From positions 1 through 24,455 of the IMG/VR virus record IMGVR_UViG_3300023507_000011: a DNA stretch of 24,455 bases; one strand, written 5' to 3'. Positions 1 through 7,738 of the stretch are shown here, one piece after another. A program made the translations under genes and the position numbers. Origin of the DNA: a virus. Each line of letters begins with the position of its first letter. The first letter of the stretch is position 1. Below the pieces are notes generated by a model. That model worked only from the letters and a program-made list of their open reading frames with translations, had not been told where the DNA came from and searched no databases.

Positions 1-61
1 CCCCACTTTCACAAATGCGCAACCTCAAATCTGAATGTCCAATCGTACTAATTTGCTAACC

Positions 62-88
62 ACGACATGAACGACGACATGAACGACG
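62..88. repeat. Tandem 12-bp direct repeat upstream of the packaging operon
   Basis: ACGACATGAACG occurs twice back to back (62-73, 74-85) and is followed by ACG and, a few bases later, another TATGAACG. It lies 30-50 bp upstream of the TATA box that precedes the packaging genes. Such direct repeats could be an operator or a terminase recognition (pac/cos-like) site, but nothing in the sequence decides between these. The rest of 1-145 shows no gene on either strand. Confidence 0.5.
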
Positions 89-110
89 TTGTATATGAAC
101 GAAGAGACCA

Positions 111-145
111 AAGCCTTTATATATAACTATAATTAAGAATATAGC
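111..145 (+). promoter_or_regulatory. Archaeal promoter (TATA box) for the packaging operon
   Basis: AAGCCTTTATATATAACT at 111-128 contains the archaeal TATA consensus TTTATATA preceded by a purine-rich element. The ATG at 146 is only about 20-25 bp downstream, so the transcript would have a very short leader or none. No clear Shine-Dalgarno precedes this ATG, which fits leaderless initiation. The core AAGC(C)TTTATATA recurs in the promoter at 12221-12232. Confidence 0.65.
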
Positions 146-289
146 ATGGAAGGCTACTGCGTAAAATGCAAGGAAAAGAAACAGATGAAGGACCCCAAGG
201 ACGTTACGCTCAAGAATGGCCAGAAGGCCGTTCAAGGCACATGTCCTGATTGTGGGACCAAGATGTTTGTCATGACGAAAAATGACTGA
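146..289 (+). CDS. Small zinc-ribbon protein (DUF5679-like)
   Basis: A 47-residue protein with two Cys pairs, CVKC near residue 5 and CPDC near residue 34, enough for one zinc ribbon. The order CVKCKEKK, a KDP.DVTLKNG.KAVQGTCPDCG core and a short tail matches the DUF5679 family of tiny zinc ribbons in archaea, candidate-phyla bacteria and their viruses, whose function is unknown. It is the first gene of the packaging operon and overlaps the next gene by 8 bp, which suggests translational coupling. It begins about 20-25 bp after the TATA box. A nucleic-acid or protein-contact role is likely by fold but not shown. Confidence is high that it is a gene, modest on role. Confidence 0.75.
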   Translation: MEGYCVKCKEKKQMKDPKDVTLKNGQKAVQGTCPDCGTKMFVMTKND

Positions 290-764
290 GTGCCCTTTTT
301 GTCTGTCGGCCGATCGGGAAGATCTCGAAGATCAGATCGGACAGGGAAGTTTGCAAAGGCGACAGGCGGCTATGATACTGCAAACTGACCTTGAGACAGT
401 TAACCGGCACATGAGGGACCACCTCGGCGTTGTGCATGTGCAGCCCGTCAAGGAGCCAGTGCCAAAGGAGTTGGGCGAGCTGTTTTCGAAACGCGATATC
501 CTGATGAATAGGATCGAGGCCTTGGCCCAAAGAGTCGACGCTTTTGAGAAGGGTGGCGTGGACTTTGAAAAGTCGACCACGGATCAAATTGTCTCAATGA
601 CTGAGGCGATCCGTAAGCTGGTTGTGGACTTGGCAAAGATTCAGGGTGAACTTAAGGAGGAGCAGCATATCACGTTCCAGTACTTCACGAACCTGAAGAC
701 CTTTGTGTTTAATAGCTTGTGCCCGGAGTGTAGGGCAAATCTCGAGAGGGAACTATGCCAATAG
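282..764 (+). CDS. Probable terminase small subunit (zinc-binding)
   Basis: A 160-residue soluble protein directly before the large terminase and overlapping it by 10 bp, the usual place of the small subunit that recognises viral DNA and regulates the motor. It has CPFC at residues 4-7 and CPEC near residue 148, which could form one zinc site joining the two termini. Residues about 25-47 (RRQAAMIL..DLETVNRHMRDH) read as a helix-turn-helix, and residues 65-135 are strongly helical with coiled-coil character. These features fit a DNA-binding oligomer. No family signature beyond this is recognised, so the call rests mainly on position and architecture. The start overlaps the upstream stop within ATGACTGA. 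Confidence 0.55.
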   Translation: MTECPFCLSADREDLEDQIGQGSLQRRQAAMILQTDLETVNRHMRDHLGVVHVQPVKEPVPKELGELFSKRDILMNRIEALAQRVDAFEKGGVDFEKSTTDQIVSMTEAIRKLVVDLAKIQGELKEEQHITFQYFTNLKTFVFNSLCPECRANLERELCQ

Positions 765-2638
765 ACAGTAAGACGTATCAAAAGGGGAGGGTACGGAGGG
801 AGAATCCGCTTGCTGAGCTGTTGGCGAAGGAGTTTAAGGCGCATAACGATGTGTTGGCTTTTGCGAAGGACATTTTGGAAATTGAGCTTTGGCCTAAGCA
901 AAAAGAGATACTTCGCAAGTTTTATGACCCTACGAAAAATTATCAAGAGCTTGTTTTATGTGCGGGGATGAGGTGCGTTGATAAGGATTCGTTGGTGATG
1001 ACGCCTGATGGCGAGGTTCCTATTAAGAGATTCAGAGGGAAGGTTGAGACGGGGAAGGGCGCACACGACGCCATCCGGATTGGGCCTGAGTGGCGATGGT
1101 GTATTGAGATTAAGACGGAGCATACGTCGTTGATTGCTTCGGCTGATCACAAAGTTCTTACGCCTGATGGATTTGTTAGGGTGGGTCAACTTTCGGAAAA
1201 CGCAAAAATCGCGACGGACGGGGGGTACGATACGCTAATCGAAAAAACCAATGCAGGACTACGGGAATGTTATGACTTGCACGTTCCGGCTGTTGAGCAG
1301 TACATTGTTAACGGCCTAATAACCCACAATTCAAGTAAGACGTTTCTTGCTTCGATAATTTCGACTTATGAACTTTATAAGCTTCTTCAGTTGCAGGACG
1401 TTCACAGGTACTTCGGGCTACCTAAAGGACAAGAGATCTTTCTAATCAACGTTGCAACTTCAGAGAGGCAGGCACGCGATACCGTGTTCGCGCACACTCA
1501 AGCACGCATAGAGAATTCTGAGTGGTTCCAGACGCAGAACTTTAAGCCCTTATACAACGAGTATAGGTTTAAGACTGGGAAGAGTCGTTCAGGTGATATT
1601 GTCATTAGATCAGAACACTCTAATTCAAGTTCTCTTGTCGGCAAAAGTGCTTTGCTCGTTATCTTCGACGAGTTGGCAAGATTCGTGGATACAAAGGGCA
1701 AGAGCTCTGCTGAGGCTGTTTACGATTCGCTATCACGTGCAACAAAGACGTTTGGACGGTACGGTAAGGTAGTGTCTATTTCGTCACCAATGTACGTGGA
1801 CGATTATATTATGAAGCTGTTGAGGTTGGCCAAAAGACCAGAGTTGCGACATCGTATGTTAGCGTTTCAGCTCGCAACGTGGGAGATTAACCCGAACATC
1901 ACGAGAGAAGACCTTGATGCTGACTTCATTAAGAATCCTGAGGCGGCAATGAGAGACTTCGGCGCTGTACCTTCACTTAGCATCGAGACATTCTTCAAAG
2001 AAGACTGGAAGATTGACCTGTGTCGCAATGAGACTATTGGTAATCCTCTTATCGAGTCAAACGGTAACTTGTACCTAAGAGACGATTGGACGCCACGGCA
2101 GGACTTCGATTACTACTTTGCAGGGGATCCGGCGTACAAAGGAGACGGTTTTGGAGTTGCGCTTGGACATAAAGACGATAATGGCGTGAAAATAATTGAT
2201 TTTGCAGGTCGCTTTCTGCCTCAACGTAAGGAGGGGAGACTTGAGATTGACGTCTTGAATGTGAGTCAGTTTATCATTGACACGATCACGAGAGCGCCTG
2301 TGAAGAAAGTTACATTTGACACTTGGAATTATCCTGAAACTGTTAAGAAGATACGTCTGCACGGTGTAGAGGTCGAGCAACACACAGTTAAGAAGAAAGA
2401 TTACGACGTGCTCAAGGAGCACATTTACAGTGAACCTCCGCTAATTAACTGGTACCCAAATGAAGTACTAGAGGAGGAGTTGAAATCCCTCGAAGCGTTT
2501 TCGAACAACAGGATTGATCACCCCAGAAACGGATCTAAGGACGTATCTGACGCTGTTGCGAATTGCTTGCGTTTAATGATGGAGAGTGAAAATGAAATTG
2601 CTGAGCCACCCGTTTGGTTTGTTTCGAAACGAGCCTAG
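755..2638 (+). CDS. terL: Terminase large subunit (packaging ATPase/nuclease), intein-containing
   Basis: A 627-aa precursor giving a mature protein of about 508 aa after splicing. It is the ATP-driven motor that translocates viral DNA into the procapsid and cuts concatemers. The P-loop is split by an intein: CAGMR (69-73) joins SSKT (193-196) to give AGMRSSKT. Walker B is LVIFDE (301-306, D305 E306) and the coupling motif is SISSP (341-345). The RNase H-like nuclease domain has acidic residues in AGDP (D458), FDTW (D522) and SKDVSDA (D596/D599). Start is the ATG after GAGAGG, overlapping the small subunit gene. The arrangement ATPase then nuclease and the mature size match the family. Function must depend on intein removal, since the ATP site is otherwise broken. 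Confidence 0.96.
   Translation: MPIDSKTYQKGRVRRENPLAELLAKEFKAHNDVLAFAKDILEIELWPKQKEILRKFYDPTKNYQELVLCAGMRCVDKDSLVMTPDGEVPIKRFRGKVETGKGAHDAIRIGPEWRWCIEIKTEHTSLIASADHKVLTPDGFVRVGQLSENAKIATDGGYDTLIEKTNAGLRECYDLHVPAVEQYIVNGLITHNSSKTFLASIISTYELYKLLQLQDVHRYFGLPKGQEIFLINVATSERQARDTVFAHTQARIENSEWFQTQNFKPLYNEYRFKTGKSRSGDIVIRSEHSNSSSLVGKSALLVIFDELARFVDTKGKSSAEAVYDSLSRATKTFGRYGKVVSISSPMYVDDYIMKLLRLAKRPELRHRMLAFQLATWEINPNITREDLDADFIKNPEAAMRDFGAVPSLSIETFFKEDWKIDLCRNETIGNPLIESNGNLYLRDDWTPRQDFDYYFAGDPAYKGDGFGVALGHKDDNGVKIIDFAGRFLPQRKEGRLEIDVLNVSQFIIDTITRAPVKKVTFDTWNYPETVKKIRLHGVEVEQHTVKKKDYDVLKEHIYSEPPLINWYPNEVLEEELKSLEAFSNNRIDHPRNGSKDVSDAVANCLRLMMESENEIAEPPVWFVSKRA
974..1330 (+). mobile_element. Mini-intein (119 aa) in the TerL P-loop
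   Basis: In-frame insertion of residues 74-192 of the TerL precursor. It begins with Cys74 (block A, CVDKDSLVMTPDG), has a block B with ASADHKVLT (His132), a block F YDLHVP..EQYIVNG, and ends in block G NGLITHN with the His-Asn pair. The +1 extein residue is Ser193. No LAGLIDADG or HNH endonuclease domain is present, so it is a splicing-only mini-intein, near the lower end of natural intein sizes. The insertion point lies inside the Walker A motif, a favoured type of intein site. Confidence 0.93.
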
Positions 2639-2650
2639 CTACGCCCCTGC

Positions 2651-2683
2651 TAGAGTTCCTCTGTGTGAGGGGAGAGCCCAAAA
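2651..2683 (+). other. Conserved intergenic hairpin element, copy 1
   Basis: In the 48-bp gap between terL and portal, TTCCTC (2656-2661) pairs with GAGGGG (2667-2672) around the loop TGTGT, followed by AGAGCCCAAAAG. The same hairpin, with the same loop and the same downstream AGAGCYCWAAAG, occurs at 12167-12194 in the gap before the scaffold gene. Base pairs differ between copies but are kept as pairs (for example C:G versus T:A), which favours an RNA structure. Role unknown. Confidence 0.55.
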
Positions 2684-2686
2684 GAG

Positions 2687-4954
2687 GTGAGTGAATTGGT
2701 AGGTTTTAGAGATGCGCTCGGACACACAATCAGAACGACTTTAAGATTAGATGACACTGGACGGCCTTTTGCCATTTTTACAGGATTTCAACTTGAAACG
2801 ATAGATCAAAGCTATACTCTTAAGGATTATCGTGAAGAATTTAGAAACAACGCTTTGGTTAAGCAATCAGTCTTGCTATTAGCAACAATGGCAATAAAAG
2901 GTGGGTTTGAGACGCAAGTACTGCCATACGACCCAAAAGACGATCCGGCCGAATTTTCGGACTTAAAGAGAAAGATCGACCGCAATAACAAGAAGATGAA
3001 TTTAGATTTATCACTGTTCATTGGGGAGGTAAAACGTAGAATTTACGGTTATTGTGGTTTTGAAATAGTGCCGTCTCAGAAGACCAAATTTTTTGATCTT
3101 TTGCCTCTTAGTTCCGAATTACTAGAACCTGATATAGCAGAAGATTACACATTGAAAGGTTGGAAGTACCAGTATGCTAAGGACGGATACTACAAACCTG
3201 ATCAGATATTTCATCTTCATAATACTCCTTTGGAACGAGACTACAGGGGTATTAGTGACATCGAACCTATTATGCAGACATTAGCAACACGCCGCAACTT
3301 ATGGTTCGACATCAAAGAAGCCGCAAAGCGCTTGTGGGCTCCCATCCTTATTTGCAAAATGGATACTTCAGGTTTGAAGAAAGCTGATGCGGAAACAGCA
3401 ATGCAGAAGTTCTCTGATGAGCTAAAACCTGGTCGTAATGTTGTTCATAACAGGTCGATTGATGTTCAGGTAGTCAATATCACACCAGATATTGGGGGGC
3501 TACTGCGCGCGATTGAAAAGTGTGATGAGGACATAATGGGGAACTTTTCAATCCCGCGCGCTTTACTTGGGCGCGAAAAGTGCTTTGACAAAGACACTCT
3601 CATTATGGACGCTGAGACGGGGCGACTAGTCACCATCAAAGAAGCTTATAAGACCGTGAAGAAAATCTTTACACTTGATGAAGATGGACAGTTTAAGATC
3701 ACGGATGATTTCGTAATTTTCCCAATGGGCAAAAAGCAATGTGTCAAAGTTACAATGTCTAACGGTCTGGATATAACTTGTTCTCTTGATCACCCCATAC
3801 TCACTTCACGCGGTTGGGTCTGTGCTGAAGACCTATTACCTGATGATTGGGTCTTTGCACCTATCTCGTTGGAACCTGAAAGTCAAGAGTCAATCGATCC
3901 TGACATAGCATGGATGACAGGTTTTCACCTTGCAGATGGTTCATTCAACACGTTCAAGCAACCCAATGGTGAATTAAGTATTAGATTTTCGTTATCGCAA
4001 GTTGACGGACCAGTAAAGGATCACGCTTCATCAATTCTTGATAAATTTGGCATTAATCATTCAAAAACTGAACAAGGATTATTCATTAACGGTTACGCCG
4101 CAAACAAATTTTATGATGTATTTCCTGTAAGTCTTTGTAAGGCGAAAGACAAGACAATTCCTGATGAGGTTTTTGGTTGGGACGATAATGGAAAGAATGC
4201 TTTTCTGGAAGGCTTTGAAGCAGGAGATGGTCATCGCCAATCAACCAGATTAACACTTTCGACTACATCGAGGAAGTTAGCTGAAGGTTTATATTGGCTT
4301 TTAATGTCGATGGGTAGACATGCAGGTATTTACAAGCATTCCGAGCGCATGTATAACGTTACAGAATATCGCTTCAAGAACAAACCGACACTCACTCATG
4401 TGCCAATCGAGTTGAGTTCACGATCTGCCAAATACCTGAACCAAGCGCTAAAACGTCACCAGGTTAGGGTGCAAAAATTACCTGGAGAATTTGAACATGT
4501 TAAGTTCTTGAAGGTAAAGAGCATCGATTACGTTGGAGAGCGTGAAGTCTGGGATCTAACAGTTAAGGGAACTCACAACGTTGTTGCTAATGGAATCGTG
4601 GCCTCTAACACGACCAACCGTGCAACGTTGGAGTACTCCATTAAAACAGTCTATGATGTGTCGGTAAAAGGAGCACAACAGTACTTAAAACGTGAGGTTG
4701 AATCTCAAATCTATACACCTCAAGTAAGAGAGGAAGGGTTGGAAGATCAAGTGCGCGTTTTGCATAAGTGGAATCCTCTTACTGTTGTGGATATGATTGC
4801 ACTTGTGAAACCCATTGTTGAGTTGATCAAGGTTAATGCCATTGATGTACCCAAAGCATGGGATCTTCTGGGACTGGACGTAACAGAACTTAAAAGTAAA
4901 AAGAAATTTGTAACACAATCAAAGATAGGCGAGTGGATTGAGGAAAATGAATAA
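2687..4954 (+). CDS. Portal protein, intein-containing
   Basis: A 755-aa precursor giving about 412 aa after splicing. The portal forms the dodecameric ring at one capsid vertex through which DNA passes and to which the neck attaches. Portal-like features are the early region LVKQSVLLLATMAIKGGF (57-74), a long helical and beta body, and FSIPRALLGREK (287-298) joined after splicing to TTNRATLEYSI, the conserved portal segment with NRAT. The C-terminus is acidic and helical. It follows terL as expected. The annotated start is GTG 2687 after GGGGAG. A TTG at 2696, five bases after GAGGTGA, is an equally good start and would remove three residues. The stop overlaps the next gene. Confidence 0.9.
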   Translation: MSELVGFRDALGHTIRTTLRLDDTGRPFAIFTGFQLETIDQSYTLKDYREEFRNNALVKQSVLLLATMAIKGGFETQVLPYDPKDDPAEFSDLKRKIDRNNKKMNLDLSLFIGEVKRRIYGYCGFEIVPSQKTKFFDLLPLSSELLEPDIAEDYTLKGWKYQYAKDGYYKPDQIFHLHNTPLERDYRGISDIEPIMQTLATRRNLWFDIKEAAKRLWAPILICKMDTSGLKKADAETAMQKFSDELKPGRNVVHNRSIDVQVVNITPDIGGLLRAIEKCDEDIMGNFSIPRALLGREKCFDKDTLIMDAETGRLVTIKEAYKTVKKIFTLDEDGQFKITDDFVIFPMGKKQCVKVTMSNGLDITCSLDHPILTSRGWVCAEDLLPDDWVFAPISLEPESQESIDPDIAWMTGFHLADGSFNTFKQPNGELSIRFSLSQVDGPVKDHASSILDKFGINHSKTEQGLFINGYAANKFYDVFPVSLCKAKDKTIPDEVFGWDDNGKNAFLEGFEAGDGHRQSTRLTLSTTSRKLAEGLYWLLMSMGRHAGIYKHSERMYNVTEYRFKNKPTLTHVPIELSSRSAKYLNQALKRHQVRVQKLPGEFEHVKFLKVKSIDYVGEREVWDLTVKGTHNVVANGIVASNTTNRATLEYSIKTVYDVSVKGAQQYLKREVESQIYTPQVREEGLEDQVRVLHKWNPLTVVDMIALVKPIVELIKVNAIDVPKAWDLLGLDVTELKSKKKFVTQSKIGEWIEENE
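3581..4609 (+). mobile_element. Intein (343 aa) with LAGLIDADG endonuclease in the portal
   Basis: Residues 299-641 of the portal precursor. Block A starts at Cys299 (CFDKDTLIMD), block B is CSLDHPILTSRGW (His369), and block F is EVWDLTVKGTHNVVANG. Block G ends VASN and the +1 residue is Thr642. Two dodecapeptide motifs, MTGFHLADGSF (410-420) and FLEGFEAGDGHR (506-517), mark a two-motif LAGLIDADG homing endonuclease between the splicing halves. The residue before the terminal Asn is Ser rather than the usual His. Both catalytic acidic residues of the endonuclease (LADG, AGDG) appear present, so it may still be mobile. Confidence 0.93.
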
Positions 4955-6224
4955 GTCAAAAAATCCTGCTGATATGGATAAGGATGAGTTGCTAAGAACT
5001 CATGAGGAATTGCATCGCGCGTTCAAAAAAGGTCTTGACGGCTGGACTAAAGAAGACTTTATCAATTATCACATTCTGGTTCTTGAAGCCATCAGAAGGA
5101 GAGGGTTTCAGCACACCCCAGCGGATGAGCTTGACGAGCTAACAATTAAGGCCAAACGGAAGACTTTTGAAGCCTCGTTGGGCATTGTTAAGATGAGCGC
5201 TGTTAAGGAAGACTTCTTCAAAGAATGGAATCCTGACATGGCATATATGGTTGGCTTCATTATGGCTGACGCCACTATCTTTGTAGCACCAGAAAAGTAT
5301 CAGTGGAGATTGTCCTTCGAAATAGGTCCAAAAGATCTTGATTTGCTTAAATGGTTTAAGGAAAAACTTCAATATGAAGGCGTGATAAGAAAGGTCGCCG
5401 ACAAAACTTCTCGGACGATGCAGATCAATAACAAAACCCTGGTGCAAGGACTTCTCGAAACTGGTTTGAAACCAGATAAGACCGGATTCCCGAAGGTACC
5501 GGACAATCTCATAGTTCATGCGGCACGCGGTTATTTTGATGCGAATGGTTCAGCGTGGACAGTTGGTAATTCATTGATGCTAAGATTTTCCGGTCGCTCC
5601 CCAGTTATTGAAAAATGGCAAAAGATCATAGAGGAAAAGACTGGTGTGAAGCACCGCAAAATCATCAGAACGGCTGGTACCAACATAATTGCTTTTTCCG
5701 GACAGGATGCATTAAAGGTTGCCGAATGGCTTTATAGCGAGGGTGGACATTATCTTGAAAGGAAAAAGGCCCCTTACGACACTGTGGTTACAAGAACTAA
5801 GCAATCAGAGGACCTTGCACCAATTGGACCATCTGGAATAGAGGAGGGTCCTGAAATCAAGTTGGAAGACATACTGCCTTACTTCAAGTCGTTCAAAATG
5901 AGCAAGCCTTTTATCTTTTTGACTGGTGGTTTGGTAAACAATATGAAGACGAAGGGGGATATTGATATACTTATCAGGTGCAGCGAAAATGACTCTTACG
6001 CTAAAGGGATTGTGTTCCGAATAGTACGAATGTTTCCCGAAGACCTGAGAGGTAGGTTGCATTTTATATTTGATGATTCCGGCGAAATGGACGGACATGG
6101 ACCGTTTACGAGTTACGTGCCTCTTTACGAATTCGTAATTGAGGCAAATCCTGGTGAACGGGTTGAAATGAGTGAAGGGCTAATTAAGGTTGGACCCGGG
6201 AGGTATAAAGTTGGAACCAAATAA
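4947..6224 (+). CDS. LAGLIDADG endonuclease fused to a minimal nucleotidyltransferase
   Basis: 425 aa from the ATG at 4947, which follows GAGG and overlaps the portal stop; a TTG at 4938 would add three residues. Three parts are visible. Residues about 12-60 form a helical hairpin (ELLRTHEELHRAF ... EAIRRRGFQH) that recurs in the large polyprotein downstream. Residues about 85-270 are a homing endonuclease with YMVGFIMADAT and ARGYFDANGSAW as dodecapeptide motifs. Residues about 300-400 contain FLTGGLVN..KTKGDIDILI, the GG...DxD signature of the nucleotidyltransferase (pol beta-like) superfamily. No intein blocks flank the endonuclease, so it is a fusion rather than an intein. The substrate of the nucleotidyltransferase is unknown. 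The endonuclease probably invaded a helical-NTase gene. Confidence 0.75.
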   Translation: MNKSKNPADMDKDELLRTHEELHRAFKKGLDGWTKEDFINYHILVLEAIRRRGFQHTPADELDELTIKAKRKTFEASLGIVKMSAVKEDFFKEWNPDMAYMVGFIMADATIFVAPEKYQWRLSFEIGPKDLDLLKWFKEKLQYEGVIRKVADKTSRTMQINNKTLVQGLLETGLKPDKTGFPKVPDNLIVHAARGYFDANGSAWTVGNSLMLRFSGRSPVIEKWQKIIEEKTGVKHRKIIRTAGTNIIAFSGQDALKVAEWLYSEGGHYLERKKAPYDTVVTRTKQSEDLAPIGPSGIEEGPEIKLEDILPYFKSFKMSKPFIFLTGGLVNNMKTKGDIDILIRCSENDSYAKGIVFRIVRMFPEDLRGRLHFIFDDSGEMDGHGPFTSYVPLYEFVIEANPGERVEMSEGLIKVGPGRYKVGTK

Positions 6225-7176
6225 ATTTCCTGCCAAGTTTACTAATGACCACGTGTCGTTATACCTAGTTGGAGCGGAAAAGAGACCGATAGCAGATCAC
6301 GTCGAAGGGGTCATGCTAAATGCTGTAACGGTCAACCCCAATCACGAATGGTTCCAGGAATACAAAGGTATAAAGGTGATGGATAATGGTATATTTGGCG
6401 GTACCGTGCTTTCTGTTGCCGAGCTCGCTGAGAAAGCCCGTCAGGTGCAACCAGACATTGTTGTTGGTCCTGATGTGCTTTATGATGATGATATCCACAT
6501 AAAATCAGTCGAAAGACAGAAAAGGTTTATGAAGGAAAAGTTGCCTGAGAGGACTAAAGTTCAATTGGTGCCACAAGGCAACACGACGGAACACTATGAA
6601 TGGTGCATTTCTCAAATCGTTAAGATGAACCCGGACTATATTGGATTAGGTCGCATGTCAATGAAACTCGCAGGTTATCCGCTAAAAGGTCACTTTCAAA
6701 GAGTGTATGCGCTTAACAGGTTTGAAGAGTTAGGATTGCTTGATGAGATCAGAGATAATGCGATCAAGATCCACGCTCTCGGAATTTCAAAACCATCCGA
6801 GTTCAAGTATCTTAATTACTTCAGCGTATCGTGCGCAGACTCAATGTCATATATTTATTCGTCAATTTATAATCAGATTGTTTGGCCAGGTGATAATTAT
6901 GAAGGCCAAACAAAGATAAATAAGGACGGTTCGATCGTTAGAAAGAAAACAGATACCGACGAAGTGTACGAAGCTAAGCAACGCTTCTTTGCAACTTATC
7001 CAGCAAGCGGTCCTCTTGATGAAAGGCAATTGTGGATTATTAAGAATGTATGGTTGCCTTGCAGAGCTGAGCTTGCAACTAAAAATCACATACGAGAGAT
7101 TGTTGAGGGCGTCGATTTCGAGAAAGAAAAGGACGATACGCCGATATTAGAGAAGCCAAATGGTAAGAAAGCTTAG
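6211..7176 (+). CDS. dpdA: DpdA/TGT-like 7-deazaguanine transglycosylase
   Basis: 321 aa from TTG 6211, chosen because GGGAGGT ends six bases upstream; an in-frame TTG at 6190 lacks such a site. The sequence reads as a TIM barrel of the tRNA-guanine transglycosylase/DpdA superfamily: KVMDNGIFGG (D58, likely catalytic pocket), IVVGPDVLYDD (D88), LVPQGN (119-124), YIGLGRMS, IHALGIS (187-193) and SCADSMSY with D210 in the position expected for the nucleophile. DpdA family proteins exchange guanine in DNA for preQ0 or derivatives. TGT relatives act on tRNA. The viral context, adjacent phosphoribosyltransferase and DUF6884-like domains favour DNA. No preQ0 synthesis genes are in the window, so the base would come from the host or from genes elsewhere. 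The symbol is tentative. Confidence 0.7.
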   Translation: MEPNKFPAKFTNDHVSLYLVGAEKRPIADHVEGVMLNAVTVNPNHEWFQEYKGIKVMDNGIFGGTVLSVAELAEKARQVQPDIVVGPDVLYDDDIHIKSVERQKRFMKEKLPERTKVQLVPQGNTTEHYEWCISQIVKMNPDYIGLGRMSMKLAGYPLKGHFQRVYALNRFEELGLLDEIRDNAIKIHALGISKPSEFKYLNYFSVSCADSMSYIYSSIYNQIVWPGDNYEGQTKINKDGSIVRKKTDTDEVYEAKQRFFATYPASGPLDERQLWIIKNVWLPCRAELATKNHIREIVEGVDFEKEKDDTPILEKPNGKKA

Positions 7177-7738
7177 TTGGGATGAAATTGAAGGTTACGT
7201 AAACAAGCTAGCCTTCATGATGAGAGGAAATCTGCCAGAGGACGCTGTTCTCATTGCTATTATGAGAGGCGGTGCTATCCCGATGGTACTTCTGTCTGAC
7301 AAGCTAGGCATTAAAGAAACAGGCGCAGTATGGATTGAGAGCTATGATGGCGTGACCAAAGGTGAAATCCGCTTTAAAGGAATGACAAGCTTTGATGGTA
7401 CTCCTGTATTTATTGATGATATAGCGGATACGGGGGCTACGATAGAGTACGTTCAAAAGGTTTTGGGCGGTTTCACAGCTATACTCGTTAAGAGACCGAG
7501 CTGTGCGATTCAACCAGATTTTTGCGCATTAGAAATTAATGATTGGGTTGAGTTTCCGTGGTGCAGAAAGGATTCTGAAGGTAAAGGAGAACTCATTTGC
7601 GAGTTCGTCGAAGATTGCAAGTATCCTTGGAAGAATAAAGATAGATGTAATAATTCACTTCGCAGTTTTAACTGTTCTATTTATGAGAAATTTGCCCTGA
7701 AAGCAGGTCGTGAAATAATCATAACGAAGGTGAAATGA
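7160..7738 (+). CDS. Type I purine phosphoribosyltransferase-like protein with Cys-rich tail
   Basis: 192 aa overlapping the transglycosylase gene by 17 bp. VFIDDIADTGAT (83-94) is the PRPP-binding loop of type I phosphoribosyltransferases. IAIMRGGAIP (32-41) is the PPi loop, and NDWVEFPW (127-134) matches the C-terminal segment of xanthine/guanine phosphoribosyltransferases. The family joins a purine base to PRPP. Next to a base-exchange enzyme it could salvage the released guanine or activate a deazapurine, which is inference. After the core, about 58 residues carry Cys at 135, 147, 153, 163 and 172, which may bind zinc or a cluster and is not usual for this family. The stop overlaps the next start as ATGA. 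Confidence 0.8.
   Translation: MVRKLSWDEIEGYVNKLAFMMRGNLPEDAVLIAIMRGGAIPMVLLSDKLGIKETGAVWIESYDGVTKGEIRFKGMTSFDGTPVFIDDIADTGATIEYVQKVLGGFTAILVKRPSCAIQPDFCALEINDWVEFPWCRKDSEGKGELICEFVEDCKYPWKNKDRCNNSLRSFNCSIYEKFALKAGREIIITKVK

Noticed and set aside
5190-5770. An intein in the endonuclease-nucleotidyltransferase gene
   Set aside because: The LAGLIDADG domain is not flanked by splicing blocks: no N-terminal Cys/Ser block A, no block B His motif, no terminal His-Asn or Asn followed by Cys/Ser/Thr.
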